The position numbers and the translations under genes are program-made. Positions 1 to 7,207 of a stretch of DNA of 19,030 bases are shown one piece after another (the stretch's first letter is position 1; every line of letters begins with the position of its first letter). The DNA lies in contig DAIOGF010000006.1 of the NCBI GenBank assembly GCA_036745415.1, positions 1 to 19,030 of the forward strand, written 5' to 3'. The notes under the pieces were generated by a model. That model saw only the letters and a list, made by a program, of their open reading frames with translations, was not told the DNA's origin and ran no database searches. The stretch is from CAILQE01 sp036745415. Its GTDB lineage: Bacteria; Patescibacteriota; Saccharimonadia; Saccharimonadales; UBA4665.

Positions 1-889
1 ATGAAGATAGAGCTGTCGCTAGTGATGAAGTTTTCATAACTGAAGAAAGTAAAGTCAGGTTTTTGCCTTCTATATTTATTTCAGAAGAGGTTAGCAGAAC
101 TCCACCGGCTTGATCTGTGTTTCCGGTTTTAATTCCGTCAATTCCCAGTTTGCCTAGTAAGGAATTGTAGTTAGTTTTAACTCCTATCCCTGGAAGGCTA
201 GCGCTTTTCATGGATACAATATCTTTAATAACTGGATTGTTTACTGCTAGTGTTCCGAGTTTTAATAAATCATTTGGCGTAGACATTGTATCTGGTGATA
301 GGCCACTTGCGTCACTGCCAACGGTAGTGTCATAAAGGCCATTGCTCTTAAGAAAATCATTGGCGGCTGTTTGGTAGTTTTTCAGTGATCCAAAAGCCCA
401 TAAGGCAAGAGTATCTGCAGCATTGTCCGAAGATGGTAATAGCATTGATTCTAGTAGCTGATATTCACTTATTTTTTCACCTTCAGAAACATATGTTACT
501 GATCCATCTTGTGCTAAATAATTTTTATATATTGATTCGTCGTTTGTAGATATTGTTAATTCGGGACCTTGTTGATTTAAGGAAAGAGGGTATTTATTTA
601 GTACAACCAAACTTGTTATAAGCTTGGCAACTGAAGCTGTGGGGCTTGGCTTAAAAGTGCCATTGTTGTAATTAAAGTTAGTATCTTTGATACTAATTGC
701 ACCTTCAACTGAATCGGGCCATTTTAAATTAAAATTACCATTCTGAATTGTCCTAGAATAATTATTGCCAACATTAGGTTTTATTAAGCCTAACGGTCTA
801 TAGATGCAGTATGCAGCGTAAACTGATAGAGAAATTAATATAAATATAGATAAAATTAATATTTTTTTTGAATTTAATTTAACTCCCAT
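1..889 (-). CDS. dacA: D-alanyl-D-alanine carboxypeptidase, peptidase S11 / PBP5 family (3' end beyond window)
   Basis: Penicillin-binding D,D-carboxypeptidase that removes the terminal D-Ala from peptidoglycan stem peptides outside the membrane. I translated the minus strand from the ATG at 889-887; 296 codons are present and the frame stays open to the window edge. Residues 9-29 form an N-terminal hydrophobic segment (signal peptide or anchor). All three serine-acyltransferase motifs are visible in order: SxxK as SVAK (residues 86-89, in PTASVAKLITSL), SxN as SDN (154-156, in PSSDNAADTL) and KTG (254-256, in GIKTGNTDQAGG). The C-terminal part is missing only because the window ends. It diverges from htpX; TATTAT lies 11 nt upstream of the ATG and no convincing Shine-Dalgarno is seen. 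The family call is firm; the symbol is a family name, since the paralogue (dacA/dacC/dacF type) cannot be settled. Confidence 0.9.
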   Translation of the reverse strand, partial: MGVKLNSKKILILSIFILISLSVYAAYCIYRPLGLIKPNVGNNYSRTIQNGNFNLKWPDSVEGAISIKDTNFNYNNGTFKPSPTASVAKLITSLVVLNKYPLSLNQQGPELTISTNDESIYKNYLAQDGSVTYVSEGEKISEYQLLESMLLPSSDNAADTLALWAFGSLKNYQTAANDFLKSNGLYDTTVGSDASGLSPDTMSTPNDLLKLGTLAVNNPVIKDIVSMKSASLPGIGVKTNYNSLLGKLGIDGIKTGNTDQAGGVLLTSSEINIEGKNLTLLSSVMKTSSLATALSS

Positions 890-940
890 AATCTCATTCA
901 ATAATAGCAATTTTATCGATAAGAAAGAATTAAATTAATA

Positions 941-966
941 TATAATATATGTATAAATTAGAGGGG
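941..966 (+). promoter_or_regulatory. -10 box and Shine-Dalgarno of htpX
   Basis: TATAAT lies at 941-946, in the AT-rich gap between two divergent genes; no clear -35 is seen. GAGGGG at 961-966 is a good Shine-Dalgarno 6 nt before a TTG at 973. The ATG at 949 sits only 2 nt after the -10 box, upstream of the expected transcription start (about 953), so it could not be translated from this promoter. Confidence 0.6.
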
Positions 967-972
967 AACAAA

Positions 973-1848
973 TTGAATATATATAAAGACATAGACCAGA
1001 ATAAAAGGAGATCCGTTTATATTATTTTATTTTTCCTAATATTCACTATTGGACTACTTCTAATCTTCTCAAAGGCTTTAAACTGGGGTAATAGCATAGT
1101 AATAGGCGGAACTATAGGTGCACTAGCTTATGCAGTAATTACGTATTATTCTGGAGCGAGTATGGCTTTAGCCGTAAATAGAGCTCAAGAAGTTAGTAAA
1201 AAAGATAACCCTAGACTTTATAGAATTGTTGAAAATATCGCAATTACTGATGGTCTGCCTAATCCAAAAGTTTACATAATGAATGATCCTGCTCCTAATG
1301 CTTTTGCTACCGGTCGTGATCCAGAACATTCTTTTATATGTGTAACAAGTGGACTGTTAGATATGATGAACGACAAAGAGCTAGAAGGGGTTATTGCTCA
1401 TGAAATGAGCCATATTAAGAATTACGATATAAGGGTTAATATGATTGCCTTTGCTCTAACTGTAATAATTTCATTTGTTGCAGATATTGTAATCAGATCT
1501 ATGTGGTTTGGAAATGAAAGGGAAAACGAAAACAATCCTTACTTATTTTTCATAGCTATTGTTGCCGCGATACTAGCTCCATTTGTCGCTATGTTTATTC
1601 AACTAGCAATTTCTCGTCAAAGAGAATATCTTGCTGATGCTTCAGGAGCACTAGCTACCAGATATCCAGAAGGTTTAGCTTCAGCTTTAGAAAAGATTAA
1701 AAATTCTTCTAGCGCTACTAGGGTTCAGAATACTTCAACTGCTCATCTATTCTTCGCTAATCCTTTAAGGAAGCATGGAATTACTTCACTTTTTGAGACT
1801 CACCCACCAATTGATGAACGAATAGCAAGATTAAGAAAGATGGATTAA
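973..1848 (+). CDS. htpX: HtpX-like zinc metalloprotease (M48B), TTG start preferred
   Basis: Membrane-embedded zinc endopeptidase of the HtpX family, involved in quality control of membrane proteins. Counting from the upstream ATG at 949, the zinc motif HEMSH is at residues 151-155 and the third zinc ligand is the Glu of REYLADASGA (about 226). Hydrophobic segments lie at about 23-41, 46-66, 163-183 and 199-221, the usual four-segment layout. I prefer the TTG at 973 because GAGGGG lies 6 nt before it and because the resulting N-terminus, MNIYKDIDQNKRRS, matches the usual HtpX opening of a short polar stretch before the first membrane segment; the ATG at 949 would add eight residues. The next gene begins 3 nt after the stop, so the two are probably cotranscribed. 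Confidence 0.93.
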   Translation: MNIYKDIDQNKRRSVYIILFFLIFTIGLLLIFSKALNWGNSIVIGGTIGALAYAVITYYSGASMALAVNRAQEVSKKDNPRLYRIVENIAITDGLPNPKVYIMNDPAPNAFATGRDPEHSFICVTSGLLDMMNDKELEGVIAHEMSHIKNYDIRVNMIAFALTVIISFVADIVIRSMWFGNERENENNPYLFFIAIVAAILAPFVAMFIQLAISRQREYLADASGALATRYPEGLASALEKIKNSSSATRVQNTSTAHLFFANPLRKHGITSLFETHPPIDERIARLRKMD

Positions 1849-1851
1849 AAA

Positions 1852-2775
1852 ATGAGCAGAGATAAATCTAAAAATAAGAAGAATAAAGTTAAATTAGAAA
1901 AAAATACTGAATCTAATAAAGATAAGAAAGCTAAGGTGGAAGTTAAGCCATTCAAAATCAGAAATGTTCTAAAGAATGCATATCTTTTGTTGGCTCATAA
2001 TAAGAAGGCAATATTCAAAATAACTGGCATATATGGATTAATTTATTTCTTTTTAGTTCAATCATTTACTGCACCAGTTTCAGCTACGGGTATAAAAAAT
2101 TCTTTCCTTGCTGCATTTCAAAACCAAATACATGCAACATTTAATACTTTTTCTTATGTTGTTTCTTCAAATACTACAGACTCTTCATCGCAAACTAGCC
2201 CAATCTTTCAAATCATACTAATAATTATCTTTAGTTTGGCAATTATCTATGCATTTAGAAAAATGTATAAAAACGAGGAGATTAAAGTTAAAGAAGTTAT
2301 ATATAACTCAATGTATCCACTTATTCCATTTTTAATAGTTTTAATAATAATCCTTATTCAACTTCTTCCTATGGATCTGTCTTTAGCTTTTTACTCAATA
2401 ATAACTAGTGGCGGAATACTTAGTAATATTGTTGAGTTATTAATTTTTGGTATACTATTCATCTCTTTGATTCTATTTAGTCTTTACTTAGTTTCTAATT
2501 CAATCATCGCTCTATATATAGTTACTCTTTCAAATATGACTCCACTAGCTTCCTTGAGATCTGCTAAACAATTAATCAAAGGCAGAAGGCCTAAAGTTGT
2601 AATATCCCTACTGATACTCCCATTACTTCTAGTGGCATTGGCTGCAGCGGTGTTATTGCCTCTAATATTATTTATCCCTGCAATTGCTTCCTGGGTCTAT
2701 ATAATTATGTTAATTTTTGCTTTGCCATTAGTACATAGTTACTTATATAGTCTTTACCGGGAACTAATTAAATGA
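1852..2775 (+). CDS. Polytopic membrane protein of unknown function with Lys-rich N-terminus
   Basis: I do not recognise a specific function. The first ~37 residues are highly charged and lysine-rich (repeated K/N/E), predicted cytoplasmic. About six hydrophobic segments follow, at roughly 54-73, 117-135, 152-172, 178-224 (probably two) and 249-300 (two). The stretch PLASLRSAKQLIKGRRPKVV at 230-249, a basic amphipathic segment just before a membrane helix, recalls the GPDPase-membrane-domain/YciC-like families, in which a similar Ser-x-x-Leu-x-x-Gly-Arg stretch occurs; this is weak family-level resemblance only. It lies 3 nt after htpX, and its TGA stop overlaps the ATG of ligA (ATGA), so it is in an operon and probably translationally coupled to ligA. 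TGA as stop here supports the standard bacterial code. Confidence 0.75.
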   Translation: MSRDKSKNKKNKVKLEKNTESNKDKKAKVEVKPFKIRNVLKNAYLLLAHNKKAIFKITGIYGLIYFFLVQSFTAPVSATGIKNSFLAAFQNQIHATFNTFSYVVSSNTTDSSSQTSPIFQIILIIIFSLAIIYAFRKMYKNEEIKVKEVIYNSMYPLIPFLIVLIIILIQLLPMDLSLAFYSIITSGGILSNIVELLIFGILFISLILFSLYLVSNSIIALYIVTLSNMTPLASLRSAKQLIKGRRPKVVISLLILPLLLVALAAAVLLPLILFIPAIASWVYIIMLIFALPLVHSYLYSLYRELIK

Positions 2776-4784
2776 ACAAAATTGAAGCAAGCGAGCGAAT
2801 CGATAAATTAAAAAAACTCATTAACGATTATCGTTATCACTATCACGTAAAGAATGAATCAATAATGAGTGAAGAGGCTGCAGATAGCTTAAAACACGAG
2901 CTATCTATGCTTGAGAGTAAGTTCTCAGAACTTATTACTATGGACTCACCAACTCAACGAGTAGCAGGTGAAGTTTTAAAAGAATTTAAATCAGTAAGCC
3001 ACGCCAAAAGAATGCTTTCACTAAACGATGTGTTCAGTGTAAAAGAAGTAGAAGATTGGATTGCTAGGATTTCTAAGATAAGTGAGAGAAAAGATTTCGA
3101 ATACTACGTGGATATTAAAATGGATGGTCTTGCCATGTCATTAATTTACGAAGATGGACTTTTAGTTCAGGGAGTAACAAGGGGTGATGGCTATAGCGGG
3201 GAAGACGTAACTCTAAATATTAAGACAATAGATTCCATCCCTCTACTTCTAAACGAAACCTCAAAGAATAAAGAATTACTTAGAGGCAGGACTGAAGTCA
3301 GGGGCGAGATAGTGATGCATAAAAAAGACTTTGAAGATCTCAATAAAAAACGAGAACAACAAGGCATGGCACTTTTTGCTAATCCTAGAAATACAGCAGC
3401 AGGAACAATTAGGCAGTTAGATTCTAAACTGGTTGCAGAGCGTAAACTTTATTTTAGAGCTTATGACCTAATTAGAATTGATCATCCAATAGACACTAAT
3501 GAGCATGTTTATGAGTCATTAAGTGACTTAGGTTTCCTAGTTAATTCAATGAGTAAAAAAGTTAAAACGGTTAAAGAAATAGAAGACTTTATAGACACAT
3601 GGGAAGATAAAAGACACGACCTAGAATTTAATACCGACGGATTGGTTGTTAAAATTAATGACCGTAAGTTATTTGAAGACCTAGGGGTAGTTGGTAAGGC
3701 TCCAAGAGCTGCAATAGCTTTTAAGTATGCAGCAGAGCAAGCCACCACAAAAGTTAAAGATATATTCGTATCCATAGGAAGAACTGGTTCAGCTACGCCA
3801 GTAGCAATACTAGAGCCAGTAAGAATCGCGGGTTCTACTGTTCAAATGGCTACACTCCATAATGATCAAGAGGTTAAAAGAAAAGATATTAGAATTGGAG
3901 ACAGCGTAATTGTTCACAAGGCTGGAGATATCATTCCTGAAATTATTGAGCCACTTAAAACTCTCAGAACTGGTAAAGAAAAAGTATTCATAATGCCTAA
4001 GAATTGTCCGGATTGCAATCAGCCACTCAAAAAAGAAAAAGAAAATGACGTTGTATTCAGATGTTCTAACGAAAGTTGTCCTAGCAGGATGTATAAGCGG
4101 ATAGTTCACTATGCAAGTAAATCGGCATTAGATATTGAAGGTCTAGGAGAAAAGAATGTTCTAGCATTAATTTCTGTAGGATTAATAAGTGATCAGGCGG
4201 ATATATACAATCTCAAAGTTAAAGAAATAGAGGGCCTAGAAAGATTTGCTGAGGTAAGTGCAAATAAGTTAATTGATGCAATAAAACTTAAAAAGAATCC
4301 AAGTTTAGAGAGATTTATATATGGACTTGGAATTAGACATGTTGGCGTGCAGACCGCAATTGATTTATCTGGTCATTTCAAGACTCTAGAAAATATTTCA
4401 AAAGCAACCGAAGAGGACTTATCTAATGTTGAAGGAGTGGGTGATGTAGTAGCTGAAAGTATAGTGGAATGGTTCGCAGAACCAACGAATAAAGACTTAT
4501 TAAATAAATTCAATAAATACGAAGTTGTTCCTAAAAAATCTGAAGTTGTAAATGGCCCTCTTCATGGCATGAGCTTTGTTATTACTGGATCGCTTAAGTC
4601 GATGGGGAGAGAGCAAGCTGCACAAAAGATTAGGGACCTTGGAGGTACTTTTCAGTCTAGTGTTGGCAAGGAGACCACATATCTTGTAGTAGGAGATAAC
4701 GTTGGTGAGTCTAAGCTGGAAAAAGCTAGAAAATTGGGCACTAAATTAATTAATGAATCTGAACTGCAGGAATTAATTAGTTAG
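2772..4784 (+). CDS. ligA: NAD+-dependent DNA ligase LigA
   Basis: Seals nicks in duplex DNA in replication and repair, using NAD+ for enzyme adenylylation. At 670 aa it is full length. Domains in order: the N-terminal Ia domain with the YHYH-type NAD-binding region (about 20-25); the nucleotidyltransferase domain with adenylated lysine K116 in DIKMDGLAM, and TRGDGYSGEDVT downstream; the OB fold (about 320-400); a four-cysteine zinc finger at C412, C415, C431 and C436; the HhH domain (about 450-580, with GLGIRHVG and GVGDVVAESI); and a C-terminal BRCT domain (about 595-670, GMSFVITGSL). The residue two before the catalytic lysine is Asp where bacterial LigA normally has Glu. The start overlaps the preceding gene by 4 nt, with no strong Shine-Dalgarno, consistent with translational coupling. 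Confidence 0.98.
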   Translation: MNKIEASERIDKLKKLINDYRYHYHVKNESIMSEEAADSLKHELSMLESKFSELITMDSPTQRVAGEVLKEFKSVSHAKRMLSLNDVFSVKEVEDWIARISKISERKDFEYYVDIKMDGLAMSLIYEDGLLVQGVTRGDGYSGEDVTLNIKTIDSIPLLLNETSKNKELLRGRTEVRGEIVMHKKDFEDLNKKREQQGMALFANPRNTAAGTIRQLDSKLVAERKLYFRAYDLIRIDHPIDTNEHVYESLSDLGFLVNSMSKKVKTVKEIEDFIDTWEDKRHDLEFNTDGLVVKINDRKLFEDLGVVGKAPRAAIAFKYAAEQATTKVKDIFVSIGRTGSATPVAILEPVRIAGSTVQMATLHNDQEVKRKDIRIGDSVIVHKAGDIIPEIIEPLKTLRTGKEKVFIMPKNCPDCNQPLKKEKENDVVFRCSNESCPSRMYKRIVHYASKSALDIEGLGEKNVLALISVGLISDQADIYNLKVKEIEGLERFAEVSANKLIDAIKLKKNPSLERFIYGLGIRHVGVQTAIDLSGHFKTLENISKATEEDLSNVEGVGDVVAESIVEWFAEPTNKDLLNKFNKYEVVPKKSEVVNGPLHGMSFVITGSLKSMGREQAAQKIRDLGGTFQSSVGKETTYLVVGDNVGESKLEKARKLGTKLINESELQELIS

Positions 4785-4799
4785 ACAATTCACACATAT

Positions 4800-4828
4800 T
4801 TGACAATATTAAAAATACTTATTATGCT
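4800..4828 (+). promoter_or_regulatory. Sigma-70-type promoter of the RNA element
   Basis: TTGACA at 4800-4805, a 17-nt spacer, and TATGCT at 4823-4828. The predicted start is near 4835, one base before the outer stem of the RNA element. A perfect -35 at the ideal spacing makes this one of the best promoters in the window. Confidence 0.75.
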
Positions 4829-4835
4829 TAAGTTA

Positions 4836-4962
4836 ATTCGTGCGCTACAAAAAATATAGCGGCGTCTAGCAAAATAAAAAACACAAAATATAAAATACCG
4901 TGTTATGCCGCTATAGGGTGGGCGTGCACGAATACCACCTTAATAAAATAAGGTGGTTTTTT
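4836..4962 (+). ncRNA. Structured RNA element / candidate riboswitch-like leader with terminator
   Basis: Not recognised as a known family. The outer stem pairs ATTCGTGC (4836-4843) with GCACGAAT (4926-4933), extended by G-U and C-G pairs to 4845/4924. The inner stem pairs TATAGCGGC (4855-4863) with GCCGCTATA (4907-4915), extended by two more pairs. An apical hairpin pairs AACAC (4880-4884) with GTGTT (4900-4904). The outer and inner stems are separated by an internal loop (TACAAAAAA / GGGTGGGC). A terminator hairpin follows at once. Two competing pairings exist: CGCTA (4843-4847) with TAGCG (4857-4861), and GGTGG (4917-4921) with the terminator arm CCACC (4935-4939). This gives an antiterminator option, as in attenuators and riboswitches. 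The prepilin-like gene begins 60 nt after the T-run. It could instead be a free small RNA. Confidence 0.6.
4934..4962 (+). terminator. Rho-independent terminator, copy 1
   Basis: ACCACCTTA (4934-4942) pairs perfectly with TAAGGTGGT (4949-4957) around the loop ATAAAA, followed by a run of T to 4962. It directly abuts the outer stem of the RNA element. The same hairpin recurs at 5750-5779. Confidence 0.88.
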
Positions 4963-5022
4963 ATTCTATCAACATGATATATTTAATTTATATAAACATT
5001 AACAATTTAAGGAGTGAATTAA

Positions 5023-5730
5023 ATGGGCGCCAAACTAAATAAAAAAGGTTTTTCTACAGTAGAAGTATTACTAGTTGTTTTAGTAATCTTAATACTAGGA
5101 CTTGGAGGATGGTTGGTATATAAGAATAACCATAAAACTAAGAAAACGACTACATCCAGTACATCTAGCATGAGTAATATGAATATGAATTCTGAGCAAT
5201 ATGCTGGCTGGAAGACTATGACACTCAAGTATGAAAAAATAACATTTATGTACCCGAGCAATTGGAAGTTAGTAGATAATTCAATATCATCCCCCCAAAA
5301 TTTAGGAGGATGTACATATCCTGGTCATGATTATATTATCTTAACTAGCCCTAATAATAATCAGGTCAATTTACGAACCGGAATTGACTGTATTGGCGAC
5401 GTTGTCGCAAAGTCTTTTGGATCTATTCCTGTTAAATCTTTAGGTGAAAATCTATTTCTAGATTTTGAGGCAGACAGTTTCGAAGTAAATCCTACTGGAC
5501 CTAGTTTTGCATGCCTAGCCCCTTCGACCACCGCAGATAGTTGGCTCTCATTTAATAGTAAAAATATATTTCCTTCAAACGGTAATCCTTCTGCTCCGAT
5601 GAATTCATTCTGTTTTACACCATTCACTGGTTCAGATTTTCAGTCTGCCCCAAACCTTACGGTTGAACAAATAGAATCAAACGTAGATTTCAATGACGCT
5701 AAATTAATATTTGAATCAATGACCTATTAG
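5023..5730 (+). CDS. Type IV prepilin-like protein with C-terminal cysteine-containing domain
   Basis: Probable secreted or membrane-anchored pseudopilin-like protein of unknown role. The N-terminus MGAKLNKKGFSTVEVLLVVL has a class III signal: basic leader, Gly at -1, Phe at +1, Glu at +5 of the mature protein, then about 22 hydrophobic residues (to GGWLVY). This is the substrate pattern of a prepilin peptidase. A Thr/Ser/Asn/Met-rich linker (about 39-60) leads to an extracellular domain that I do not recognise, with four Cys (in GGCTYPG, GIDCIG, FACLAP and SFCFTP) that could form two disulfides. AAGGAG at 5009-5014 lies 8 nt before the ATG. No pilus assembly gene is in the window. Transcription may be gated by the RNA element upstream; the gene is closed by a copy of that element's terminator. 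Confidence 0.8.
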   Translation: MGAKLNKKGFSTVEVLLVVLVILILGLGGWLVYKNNHKTKKTTTSSTSSMSNMNMNSEQYAGWKTMTLKYEKITFMYPSNWKLVDNSISSPQNLGGCTYPGHDYIILTSPNNNQVNLRTGIDCIGDVVAKSFGSIPVKSLGENLFLDFEADSFEVNPTGPSFACLAPSTTADSWLSFNSKNIFPSNGNPSAPMNSFCFTPFTGSDFQSAPNLTVEQIESNVDFNDAKLIFESMTY

Positions 5731-5749
5731 TCGATCGCTAAACGAATTA

Positions 5750-5779
5750 ACCACCTTAATAAAATAAGGTGGTTTTTTT
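5750..5779 (+). terminator. Rho-independent terminator, copy 2
   Basis: Hairpin arms at 5750-5758 and 5765-5773, with loop ATAAAA and T-run 5773-5779. Arms and loop are base-for-base identical to 4934-4957, and the preceding ACGAAT is also shared. It ends the prepilin-like gene. Confidence 0.88.
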
Positions 5780-5818
5780 AAATTAAAAAAGATAGAATTT
5801 AAATGTTAATAATTACTT

Positions 5819-5895
5819 GGGGATATAGCTCAGCTGATTAGAGCGCAGCGCTGGCAGCGCTGAGGTCGAGGGTTTGAATCCCTCTATCTCCACCA
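5819..5895 (+). tRNA. tRNA-Ala (anticodon GGC), CCA encoded
   Basis: The full cloverleaf can be folded by eye. Acceptor arms GGGGATA (5819-5825) and TATCTCC (5885-5891); D stem GCTC/GAGC; anticodon stem CAGCG/CGCTG with loop CTGGCAG, anticodon GGC; T arm GAGGG-TTTGAAT-CCCTC; discriminator A; encoded CCA at 5893-5895. The third acceptor pair is G-U, the G3:U70 identity element for alanyl-tRNA synthetase, which independently supports the alanine call. It reads GCC and GCU codons. It stands alone between the terminator at 5779 and a minus-strand gene. Confidence 0.97.
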
Positions 5896-5901
5896 ATAAG
5901 A

Positions 5902-6378
5902 TTAACTTTTCCAACCTTCAGATTCGAATACGGCTACTACCATCGCACAAACTGCTTTTGATGCACATTTTATGCCGCTGACTCTCATGTTGATAGGTCC
6001 AAATTCTTCATTTCTATTTAATGCTAGAGCCTTAAGACTTTTTTCTATGTCACTTTTAACTTTAGATTCATCATGGCCTTCGTGTTCAACAAGTAATCCT
6101 TTGTTAGTTTGACTATCTTGGATCCATCCAACTCCTGCCCAAGCTTCTTCTCCGGGTTTGCTAGTCCTAGCTTGCGCCATGACGACATATAATTTATCGC
6201 CCCATTTCCCTTCAATTTTAGAAGCTTTCTCTACGTTTTCTACAATACTCTCTGGTGGAATAACGGAACTTAAATATAGTAGATTAAAATTTTCTATTCC
6301 TGCATTCACTAATGCGTTATCGAAAGCAGACAGTTCAGTCGGGCCCTCGCCGGTAGATGCTACAACTTCAATTTTCAT
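5902..6378 (-). CDS. pdaD: Pyruvoyl-dependent arginine decarboxylase (PvlArgDC)
   Basis: Converts arginine to agmatine, the first step of one polyamine route, using a self-generated pyruvoyl cofactor instead of PLP. The 158-aa length suits the family. The diagnostic stretch AGIENFNLLYLSSVIPPES (26-44) corresponds to the archaeal AGI-x-x-FNL-x-x-x-SS-x-x-PP motif; self-cleavage is expected between Ser37 and Ser38, giving a short beta chain and an alpha chain with an N-terminal pyruvoyl group. LLVEHEGHDE (95-104) corresponds to the region carrying the catalytic Glu of the Methanocaldococcus enzyme. The gene starts at an ATG 8 nt after a TATAAT and lacks a Shine-Dalgarno. No agmatine-using enzyme is adjacent, so agmatine's fate (polyamine synthesis, export or acid resistance) is open. 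It lies 6 nt from tRNA-Ala, tail to tail. Confidence 0.9.
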   Translation of the reverse strand: MKIEVVASTGEGPTELSAFDNALVNAGIENFNLLYLSSVIPPESIVENVEKASKIEGKWGDKLYVVMAQARTSKPGEEAWAGVGWIQDSQTNKGLLVEHEGHDESKVKSDIEKSLKALALNRNEEFGPINMRVSGIKCASKAVCAMVVAVFESEGWKS

Positions 6379-6386
6379 ATAATTTA

Positions 6387-6392
6387 ATTATA
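6387..6392 (-). promoter_or_regulatory. -10 box of the arginine decarboxylase gene
   Basis: TATAAT on the minus strand, ending 8 nt before the ATG at 6378. The predicted transcription start is then within a base or two of the start codon, implying an almost leaderless mRNA. It is part of a divergent promoter region with the alpha/beta hydrolase gene. Confidence 0.55.
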
Positions 6393-6433
6393 TAAAATTA
6401 ATTAGATATAAAAAGAATAATATTAATCTAAGG

Positions 6434-6439
6434 TATAAT
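6434..6439 (+). promoter_or_regulatory. -10 box placed for a leaderless alpha/beta hydrolase mRNA
   Basis: TATAAT ends exactly 6 nt before the ATG at 6446. Initiation at the usual distance would fall on the A of the ATG. No recognisable -35 and no Shine-Dalgarno within a possible transcript. Confidence 0.6.
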
Positions 6440-6445
6440 TAACAT

Positions 6446-7207
6446 ATGCAGGTTGTTATAAATAACCAAATCGTAAACTACAATATCAGCGGCAAGGGCA
6501 AGAAAATACTTATTCTTCATGGTTGGGGTGATAACATAAAAAGTTACGATAATTTAATTAACGAATTATCTAGAAATTATCAGGTTGCAGCTGTAGATCT
6601 TCCGGGATTTGGTGGATCTATAATAGAAGAAGATAATTATGATCTTTCTAAGTATGCTGTATTCATTAAAGATTTCACGGATAAAATTGGCTATAAAGAT
6701 TTAGATTTATTAATCGGACACAGTAACGGAGGTGCTATTGCTATTAAAGCAATAGCTGAGGATAAAATAAATCCTAAAAAGTTAGTATTAGTCGCTAGTG
6801 CGGGAATAAGAGAACCTGAATCTTCAAGGCTAAAAACTCTAAAATTAATTACCAAGTCGGCTAAATTAATTACTAGTCCACTTCCAAAATCTACTAAAAG
6901 TAAACTCAGATCTAAATTATATAAAAATATTGGATCAGATTATCTAGTTAATGAAAATCTTAAAAATACTTTTAAAAATGTTGTAAGCGAAGACATAAGA
7001 AAATACCTTAAAGATATGAAACAAGATACTCTATTAATCTATGGAGATATTGATGAGGAAACTCCATTTACATTTGGACAAGAATTCCATGAACTACTCA
7101 AAAGTTCGACCTTGGAAATACTACACGGAGATCACTTTTTAATTCACTCTGACCCAAAACAAATAGCTGATAGAATTAAGGAATTCGATAATGAAAAAAT
7201 TAATTAA
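6446..7207 (+). CDS. Alpha/beta hydrolase fold protein
   Basis: Soluble serine hydrolase of unknown substrate. The fold motifs are all present: HGWGD at 25-29 (oxyanion-hole region), the nucleophile elbow GHSNGG with Ser93, the acid in YGDIDEETP (Asp203 most likely) and His230 in GDHFLIHSDP. A helical cap of about 60 residues (about 125-185), rich in Lys and Ser, lies between the core strands. There is no signal peptide. It begins at a putative leaderless promoter, and its last 17 nt overlap the MurF-like gene, so the two are cotranscribed. This context suggests a role linked to the cell envelope or to clearing an activated ester, but the sequence alone does not give the substrate. Epoxide hydrolase, esterase and thioesterase activities all remain possible. 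Confidence 0.88.
   Translation: MQVVINNQIVNYNISGKGKKILILHGWGDNIKSYDNLINELSRNYQVAAVDLPGFGGSIIEEDNYDLSKYAVFIKDFTDKIGYKDLDLLIGHSNGGAIAIKAIAEDKINPKKLVLVASAGIREPESSRLKTLKLITKSAKLITSPLPKSTKSKLRSKLYKNIGSDYLVNENLKNTFKNVVSEDIRKYLKDMKQDTLLIYGDIDEETPFTFGQEFHELLKSSTLEILHGDHFLIHSDPKQIADRIKEFDNEKIN

Noticed and set aside
3509..4109. Long minus-strand open frames inside ligA (and similar antisense frames in leuS, murF and the Nudix gene)
   Set aside because: They lie opposite confidently assigned genes, have no ribosome sites or recognisable domains, and reflect reverse reading of the real frames.
4836..4962. 6S RNA, SRP RNA, tmRNA or fluoride/c-di-GMP/lysine riboswitch identity
   Set aside because: None of the conserved core sequences of these families could be found; it is also shorter than typical 6S RNA and tmRNA.
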